From the NCBI RefSeq assembly GCF_042100115.1, contig NC_091272.1, positions 5,332,001 through 5,396,000 of the forward strand: a stretch of 64,000 nt of DNA. Reading direction: 5' to 3'. Shown in pieces: positions 58,056 to 64,000 of the stretch (position 1 is its first letter; every line of letters starts with the position of its first letter). Below the pieces are notes generated by a model, which saw only the letters and a program-made list of their open reading frames with translations, did no database searches and had not been told where the DNA came from. Source of the DNA: Alternaria dauci (taxonomy: Eukaryota > Ascomycota > Dothideomycetes > Pleosporales > Pleosporaceae). Position numbers and translations under genes: made by a program.

Positions 58056-59642
58056 TCAAAAACAAAACCAGGTCCCAATCCTCTTACTCCTACTTTTCCA
58101 ACCCTTTTCAGCCGGCTCCATATCTTCCTTGGTGTAGACATCCGTCTCGAGATCCATTTCGCTCGCTTTCCTGAACTTCGTTCTCTTCAGTAGCTTCCAA
58201 ACGACGATCATTATTAGGAATATCGGCAGCTCCAGGTAAAAGCTGACGAAATCTACAGCGGCGAACTTGGGGCTGAATGAAGACCATCCCTGGACCAGGA
58301 CAATGAAGGAGTTCAGGACCACGCAGATAATAGGACCCCAGGGGTACATCCAATTTCGGAAAGGCAGCAGGTTCTCTTTTCCTTGTGCCTTGAGACCTGC
58401 GCGGAATCGCAGCGAGGAGATACCGATGCAAATCCAGCTCAGTTGGTTTGAAACACCTACGATATTCTGCAGCCATGTCCAAACCTGGCCGGAACCTGCA
58501 AAAGACAGGGAGAAAAGCACGATAGACACCAAGCTTGTCGTGATAACCGCAACCCATGGAACTTGGTACCGGGTTAGCTTCGCGAACACTTTGGGTGCAT
58601 GTCCGTTCGCGCCAAGTGTGTAGAGCAATCGCGAGCCAGCGTACAGCGCGTGATTCCCAGCAGATATGACACTGGTCAGAACTACCGCGTTGACGAAAGA
58701 TCCAGCTGCTTTCGAGCCTGCCATTTGGAATGCGATGGTGAAAGGCGATGTGCGAGATGACTTGGTCGAAAGCCCTGGGTAGTTGTAAGGTATGTTGAAT
58801 CCAATCATGATGGCCGTGAGGATGTAGAAGAGCAAAATGCGCCAGAAGACGTTCTTTACAACCCTGGGAAGCGTACGTGCAGGGTCGCGCGTCTCGCCGG
58901 CGGTGATTGCAATCGATTCGGTTCCTCCGTAGGCAAAGGATGCCGTGACGAAGACTGATGCGAAGCCACCAATGCCACCCACAAAGGGCGCGTCTCCGAT
59001 AGTCCAAAATTTTCCTCCAATGTACCCATAATCGGTGTTACCACCCGCGTTGACGGCAATACTGAGAATGATGAAGATGATGATGGTCACCACCTTCAGC
59101 AGACTGAGCCAGTATTCAAGCTCGCCGTAGGCCTTGACGTTGATGATGTTCGCCAACACAATAAGCACCCACACCGCGATACCCACGGCATACCACGGGA
59201 CGCTATCACTCCAGTACTGTATCAACAACTGCAAAGCGACCAGGTCTGCGGCAGTGCTGACGGCATCGTTGAACCAGTAGTTCCATGTCAGCGCAAAACC
59301 AAACGCATCATCCACGTAGCGGCCCGCGAATGTGCAGAAGGAGCCCGCGACAGGAACGAAGGCGGCCATTTCGCCGAGCGATAGCATGGTGCAGAAGACG
59401 ATGAAGCCGACGATAGAATAGCAGATGAGTAGCGAAGCCGGTCCACCGGTTGCAAGAGCTTTTCCAGTACCTAGAAATAGACCAGTTCCAATGGTGCCTC
59501 CGATGGCTATCATCTGCACCTGCCGGGCGCTGAGGGAGCGGCGCAGGCGATCCTCATTGATGACGTGGGAGTGTATCCGGTTCAACGAGTCGGGTGATGC
59601 TGCGACATCGTGAGGCACCTTCTCAGGGTCTGTGGTCGCCAT
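58056..59642 (-). CDS. Amino-acid permease (AAT/YAT family)
   Basis: An intronless gene for 528 residues, the usual length for fungal permeases. After a hydrophilic N-terminus come twelve predicted helices. Family marks: RRSLSARQVQMIAIGGTIGT, GLFLGTGKALATGGPAS (helix 1, unwound GTG region), MLSLGEMAAFVPVAGSF (helix 2-3), WNYWFNDAVSTAADLVAL, FAYGGTESIAITAGETRDPA (helix 6, the conserved GxExxxxxxGE) and NVFWRILLFYIL. The C-terminal tail is Lys/Glu-rich. The family imports amino acids by proton symport at the plasma membrane. Resemblance to lysine/arginine or general permeases is too broad to set a substrate. The tail lacks obvious diLeu or ubiquitination signals beyond Lys clusters. Confidence 0.93.
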   Translation of the reverse strand: MATTDPEKVPHDVAASPDSLNRIHSHVINEDRLRRSLSARQVQMIAIGGTIGTGLFLGTGKALATGGPASLLICYSIVGFIVFCTMLSLGEMAAFVPVAGSFCTFAGRYVDDAFGFALTWNYWFNDAVSTAADLVALQLLIQYWSDSVPWYAVGIAVWVLIVLANIINVKAYGELEYWLSLLKVVTIIIFIILSIAVNAGGNTDYGYIGGKFWTIGDAPFVGGIGGFASVFVTASFAYGGTESIAITAGETRDPARTLPRVVKNVFWRILLFYILTAIMIGFNIPYNYPGLSTKSSRTSPFTIAFQMAGSKAAGSFVNAVVLTSVISAGNHALYAGSRLLYTLGANGHAPKVFAKLTRYQVPWVAVITTSLVSIVLFSLSFAGSGQVWTWLQNIVGVSNQLSWICIGISSLRFRAGLKAQGKENLLPFRNWMYPWGPIICVVLNSFIVLVQGWSSFSPKFAAVDFVSFYLELPIFLIMIVVWKLLKRTKFRKASEMDLETDVYTKEDMEPAEKGWKSRSKRIGTWFCF

Positions 59643-60176
59643 GTCTGGGTGAAGTTTGCCGCGATAGTATGCTGCGATACAAGAGACGAAGCCCAGATAC
59701 TGGCGCGTGGAAGCTTTTCATGGCAAAGCTTGAGTAACCTTAGTGGAACACGAGCGTCTCACCCACAGTCCGCATGAAAGCCGGCGATCGTTGCATCGGT
59801 GGCTCATTTCGCAGTGCATGCAACGGAGCACGTCATTTTGCTCGTAGCGGATTGGTGGCGTGCCGGGAAACTCGAGGGTCGAGTAGCATTTTCCCTTGAA
59901 GTTTGCATGGCGCTAGCGCATATGAGGTTAGCAGGTGTCCCACACGACTGGCTCTATTGATAACTATACGAAGAAGCTCGTCTTTTAATGTCATAACGAG
60001 CTCCAGACCTCTCTTCAGATGTTTTTGGTATCACTGAGATCTACGTGATGGTTCTAAGAAGGCATATTCACGCGATGTAAGTTGTAGTAGATCCTACAAG
60101 TTCATACCAACTATGATATCACCCAACGCCGAAAGATCATTTAAAACCAACATATTCCTCCCTTCTCAGTCCGTCT
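59643..60176. other. Intergenic
   Basis: Promoter of the permease and 3' flank of the GMC gene (both minus strand). Nothing recognised. Confidence 0.45.
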
Positions 60177-62142
60177 CTACGTCCACTTATTCTCTTTGAT
60201 TATATCCGCGGCTTTCTCGGCAACAGCATACATCGTTGCCTGCAAGTGCGCTGCCGGTATCAGTGGTAGAATGCTCGCGTCTACAACCCTCAGCCTTTCT
60301 ACTCCATAGACTCGCAATTGAGGATCCACACAACCACCCAACTCTTCGGGCATAAGCGCACATGCACCGCTTGAATGCGCATAGGTTGGATCTAAAGCAG
60401 CCGCTTTGATACTGGCGTCAAAGATCTCGTCGTCGGTCTGGTATTGCGCACCCGGCACGGTCTCGACGGGGGCGTAGCGCTGGAGCAGGGGTGCGGTGGT
60501 CCAGTGCTGCCTGTTCCAGCGCACGAGTTCACCGAGAACTAGTTTATCGACTGGGTTCTGAAATGCATTTCGAACGACGATCGGATTTGCTGATGGATTC
60601 GTGGTGTTGAGGGAGAGAGTACCTCGGGAGAGAGGCTTCTGCACGGCAGTAGTCGCTCGACCCCAAGGTTGGATCGGATATTCACCGGTCGCTGCGTAGT
60701 CGGAGAGATAGTGGTCGACCAGAATCTTACGCTGTGCCATGAAGCCCTTCAGCAGAGTGTCAATCTTCGAGTAGCGTCGGGGTAAGTATGCAGTGGCATT
60801 CTGTTTGGAAACAATCGCAGTTATATCAGCGTACTTGTTCGAGAAATCCTTGAACGCAAGAAAGAGCGCTGCGTTGCCTCTCCCGAAGGTCCACGGTCCA
60901 GTGCGATTAGCTGCATACAACTCGGCGGCTGTTGCGTTGAAGGCTGGGTCGGGTTTTGTGACGAGCATGTCTGGATTAGGAACGGACTGGTTGGTGAGGT
61001 TGAAACGCATGTACAAAGCCTGGTGATCTTGGAAGTTTGAACCAACAGCTGGGAGGTCTTTCTTTATCGTGATGTTAGCGGCGAGTAGCTCTTCCTTGGG
61101 GCCTATTCCCGAGAGCATAAGTAGGTGCGGTGTGAAAACCCCTCCAGCCGCAAGTATAACCTCTTTTGTTGCGTGTACCGATGAGGTGGAGGAGTCGGCA
61201 TTAGACGTATACCTGACACCACTGGCTATAAGCGTACTGCCGTTCTTGGATAGGATTTCATCCACATGCGTGTTGGTCAAAAGATGCAAGTTGGTGCGTG
61301 CTTGAATCGGATCGTAGTAAGCTCTGCGAGCGTGGCTGCGCTGCTTGGTGGAATTTTCAATGGAATTTGGCGTCCAGAATGTGCCAATCGGTCTACTGAG
61401 GCCTTCCAGCGAGTGAGGTATGTCAGTCCTAGATACGAACGACCCCATGATGTCGATGTAGTCTTCATACTGGTAGCTAGGTATCGATACTTTGACGGGG
61501 CCGTCGCCATACCTGAAAGCGAATTAGCTACGACTTTGTAGAGATAGTATTATGCACCTACGCATTAGCATCGAATGTCATGTTAAAGTGACGGCGAACC
61601 GCTTCTGATGGGCCGTTAAAGTGGGTGGACTTTTTGAAGTACTTTGCCAGGCCTTTGTATCCCCAACCCGGGTTTCCCAACTGCTCCCATGCATCGTAAT
61701 CCGCATCAGAGCCTCTATCCCACTGCATGCCGTTGACTACCGAACCGCCTCCAACAACATTGCCTACATGGACCATCCAAGTCTTGTTGTGCATGAACGG
61801 CTCTGGCGCAGATGTGATGGGGTAGTAGTTCTCGGCATTGATGTTGGCAAAATAAGGCACACTTGTCGTGGGTCTATCGTCAATGACCCCGTTCTCGATG
61901 ACCAGGACGGATACTTGATCTTGTTAGCAGGCCGAAGCGCTTTGTTAGGCGATGTTGTACTCACTATTTGCATTCTCGGTCAAGCGATTGGCAACTACCA
62001 ACCCACTAAGTCCTCCACCAACAACAATGTAGTCATAGGTTGTCGACTCGGAAAGTGTTTGTCGCACGTTTACTACCGCTGCTGCTACTGTAGAAAGGAA
62101 GCCGACGAGCCCGGCGAGCGAGGTATACTTAACCGAGGGCAT
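60177..62142 (-). CDS. Secreted GMC oxidoreductase
   Basis: Three exons (62142-61965, 61919-61562, 61512-60177) give 623 residues. A hydrophobic start (SLAGLVGFLSTVAAAVV) is a signal peptide. The FAD-binding N-terminus has YDYIVVGGGLSGLVVANRL. The GMC signature region follows (GNVVGGGSVVNGMQWDRGS, AWEQLGNPGWGY), then LAAGGVFTPHLLMLSGIGPK (second signature). The C-terminal substrate domain ends in HSSGACALMP, RVVDASILPLIPAAHLQATM and AEKAADII; the His in AAHLQAT is the expected catalytic base. The family oxidises alcohols or sugars with O2 (aryl-alcohol, glucose, choline-type oxidases) and is secreted by lignocellulose- and plant-degrading fungi. Many NxT/NxS sequons fit secretion. The first acceptor is ambiguous: AACAAG at 61920 or ATCAAG six bases on, both in frame. 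Confidence 0.93.
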
Positions 62143-63238
62143 CTTCGTGTGTCTGTCGGGTTGCTCGGTGATGATTTTGATGCAGTATCACACCCGTAAC
62201 GTAGAAGATATACAATCTCATATCCAGCATGCGAAGGGCGAAGATTGCCATGGCCTACGGATTTACCCATAGGTCGGGCTAGGGCCCTCAATCTGTTCAA
62301 GTCTAGTCCACACGTGGAAGGTGGTGCGCTGTATTTGAGTCATTATGGATGGACAAATTTGAGTATTCCCACTCATTTCAGTGTGCTCGCTGTGATGTTG
62401 TTATGTTGATCGTGCATCCTTCATCTGCGTGTTCTCAGCGAGTTCCCCCCTTTGGCGCTTGTCAAGCCAATCAAGAACGATCGTTTGGTGGGGCGCCAAG
62501 CCGGGGCGCGGCGAGGAGCTTTCCCCTTGCATGTCGCCTCACCCGAACACCATCCTTCGGCAGATGTCTTCTTTGCTCCAACACCGCCAGGCCCGGCCTT
62601 TCCGAGGCATTTGTGTGACGGCTGATAGTTGCGCTCGTTCCGTTGCTTCGTCCAGAGTACTCCTAGCGTACCATCCAGACCCCTCACTTTGATCCACGTT
62701 GCGTGTCCGACGAACGCAAGTTGCAAAGCGAATGGCAAGAACGGAATCTGTCATGCAAGGAGGTCTAAGCGATCGCCACATCGTCGTCACAGCATAGCTC
62801 CGACATGCAAGTCCCGAACTGTAGGATGCAACTAGCAGATACAGCGCTAGGCTCTCAATACCAGCCAGTCGCGTGAGGATGTACAACACGTCGTAGCCCA
62901 GGCTATGCACGCCCCCGGTCCCTACACGGCTTGTTCACGATTTAGGTTGTCATTATCCGAGTTATCCACGATACCAGCTAATACCCTGTAACGACGGGAA
63001 ACCAGTCGACAAACTGTGCCTCAGTGGACCGGCACTCAATGTGTGACAGATGAATCACAAACGAAGGATGCATAGGAGGAACAACCAGCAAGTTTTGTCT
63101 CCAAGGGAAGAATTTTGCCGTGCCGCAACTTGGCCCGATGTAAAGACTCTTCATGTCTCATCTCATGGCTAAACTTGGTTGCCACTCTTTGCCCTCCAGC
63201 TATACCAGTACGCACGGGCTGCCAAATACACGATAGAG
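62143..63238. other. Divergent intergenic region, about 1.1 kb
   Basis: Holds the promoters of the GMC gene (minus) and the partial receptor gene (plus). Overlapping frames on both strands around 62350-62910 have no domain. Confidence 0.4.
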
Positions 63239-64000
63239 ATGGCAGATCCTGAAAATCTGCCAACAAAACACCTTGAGCTGATTGTAGTGTCCATTTTCAT
63301 GATCGCCATCAGCACATTCTTCGCAGTGTGGAGGTTAGCGATCAGATTCAAGATATCTCGCTGGATGCAAACGAGCGATTGGCTCATGATACTTGGGACA
63401 GTAAGTAGAAGACACACTTTGATCATCGTCCTTTCATGACTGATTGTTCTCAACAGGCAATGAACAATGCCGCGATTTCAGTATCAATCGTGTCTGGGTT
63501 TAATGGCGCAGGTCGTCTTATGAGCGATCCCTTCTGGCAGCCAGATACAGTGGAGAAGATGGTTTATCAAAATCATCTTGTCTTTGCTAGCCAGCTGTTA
63601 AACGTTTACGCCATGTGGATTGTCAAGCTCTCGATCTGCACGTATCTTTTAGTCCTCAACTTCTCGAGAGGATATCGTTGGGTTATATGGGTAAGCACAC
63701 TATATTACCAAGTTCGTCTTGAATGTCCGCTGATATGACCGCGTTTCTACAGGCAACCATCGTATTCGCCACACACTTCAACTTTGTGTTGCCGGTAATA
63801 CAGCACTTTGGTTTATGTAGGCCTCTCGCATCTAGATGGGACACGCGTATTACGGACAAACAATGCTGGTCACAGGTTGTGCAGATAGGTATTGCATATA
63901 CCCAGGCCATCTCCAACATCATCACAGACTTGGTATACGCGACCGCGCCCATCGCATACATACGGTCTGTCAAACTTAGCACGCATACCCAGTGGAGTGT
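63239..64000 (+). CDS. Rhodopsin-domain (PTH11-like) receptor, 3' end outside window
   Basis: Exons 63239-63400, 63457-63690 and 63753-64000 (cut by the window end) read in one frame for 214 residues so far; introns of 56 and 62 bp are canonical. The rhodopsin-domain start is clear: helix 1 LIVVSIFMIAISTFFAVWRL, SRWMQTSDWLMILGT (the DD position reads SD here), then HLVFASQLLNVYAMWIVKLS, ICTYLLVLNF and FATHFNFVLPVIQHFGL. The segment CRPLASRWD-x-CW corresponds to the family's conserved CxPxxxxWD loop. The last helix visible is ISNIITDLVYATAPI. The DD-to-SD change and the tail cannot be judged without the rest. Confidence 0.85.

Noticed and set aside
21209..62142. Secondary-metabolite cluster from the transporter, FAD monooxygenase, peroxidase and GMC oxidase
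   Set aside because: These genes are many kilobases apart, separated by unrelated genes, and no PKS, NRPS, terpene or prenyltransferase backbone is present.
1..64000. tRNA, rRNA, CRISPR or telomere repeats
   Set aside because: A read-through for B-box-like GGTTCGAATCC sequences, rRNA cores, regularly spaced repeats and TTAGGG arrays found none.

Overview
This window looks like ordinary nuclear chromosome from a filamentous ascomycete, most likely a Dothideomycete. The evidence is about 50% GC, short GT-AG introns (mostly 45-62 bp) with CTAAC/CTGAC/CTNAY branch points 10-30 bases before the acceptor, and proteins typical of Pezizomycotina: PTH11-like rhodopsin-domain receptors, a BAS2-like small secreted protein, a heme-thiolate peroxidase, a CHRD protein, an STL1-type sugar porter and a Prm10-like ThrE protein. 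Genes lie on both strands as independent units. I see no operons, rRNA, CRISPR, telomere repeat, or complete transposon. Gene models were built by eye: splice sites were chosen so that phases agree, and each model was checked for an uninterrupted frame from ATG to stop.

Left part (1-21 kb): a small single-pass membrane protein (389-927, minus), then a six-exon gene (2399-7555, plus) for a 1635-residue protein. That protein has disordered ends around about 700 residues of coiled coil, the architecture of synaptonemal-complex transverse filaments. From 7.6 to 20 kb there is no recognisable protein. The stretch from 14.5 to 18.8 kb is unusually rich in plus-strand splice signals and can be threaded into a phase-consistent 408-residue orphan model (15050-16743). 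A clear three-exon gene for mitochondrial ribosomal protein bL33m (20014-20463, 58 residues) lies at the edge of this stretch; it is too fragmented to show as an open reading frame.

Middle (21-45 kb): STL1-like MFS sugar/polyol transporter, secreted S10 serine carboxypeptidase, F-box-like protein, FAD monooxygenase, Prm10-like ThrE transporter, tandem alpha/beta-barrel protein, a rhodopsin-domain receptor with a long cytoplasmic tail, a six-helix YrhK-like membrane protein, a BAS2-like secreted cysteine-rich protein, and a PPxY-containing unknown.

Right part (45-64 kb): a 5'-truncated, stop- and frameshift-bearing remnant of a GH92 alpha-mannosidase, a second rhodopsin-domain receptor, a secreted heme-thiolate peroxidase, a CHRD-domain secreted protein, a newly assembled four-helix membrane protein, a single-pass receptor-like protein, an amino-acid permease, a secreted GMC oxidoreductase, and a third rhodopsin-domain receptor running off the end.

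Taken together the window is rich in secreted and surface proteins (peptidase, peroxidase, GMC oxidase, CHRD, BAS2-like, receptors, transporters), which fits a plant-associated or saprotrophic lifestyle. There is no PKS, NRPS or terpene backbone, so I do not call a secondary-metabolite cluster.
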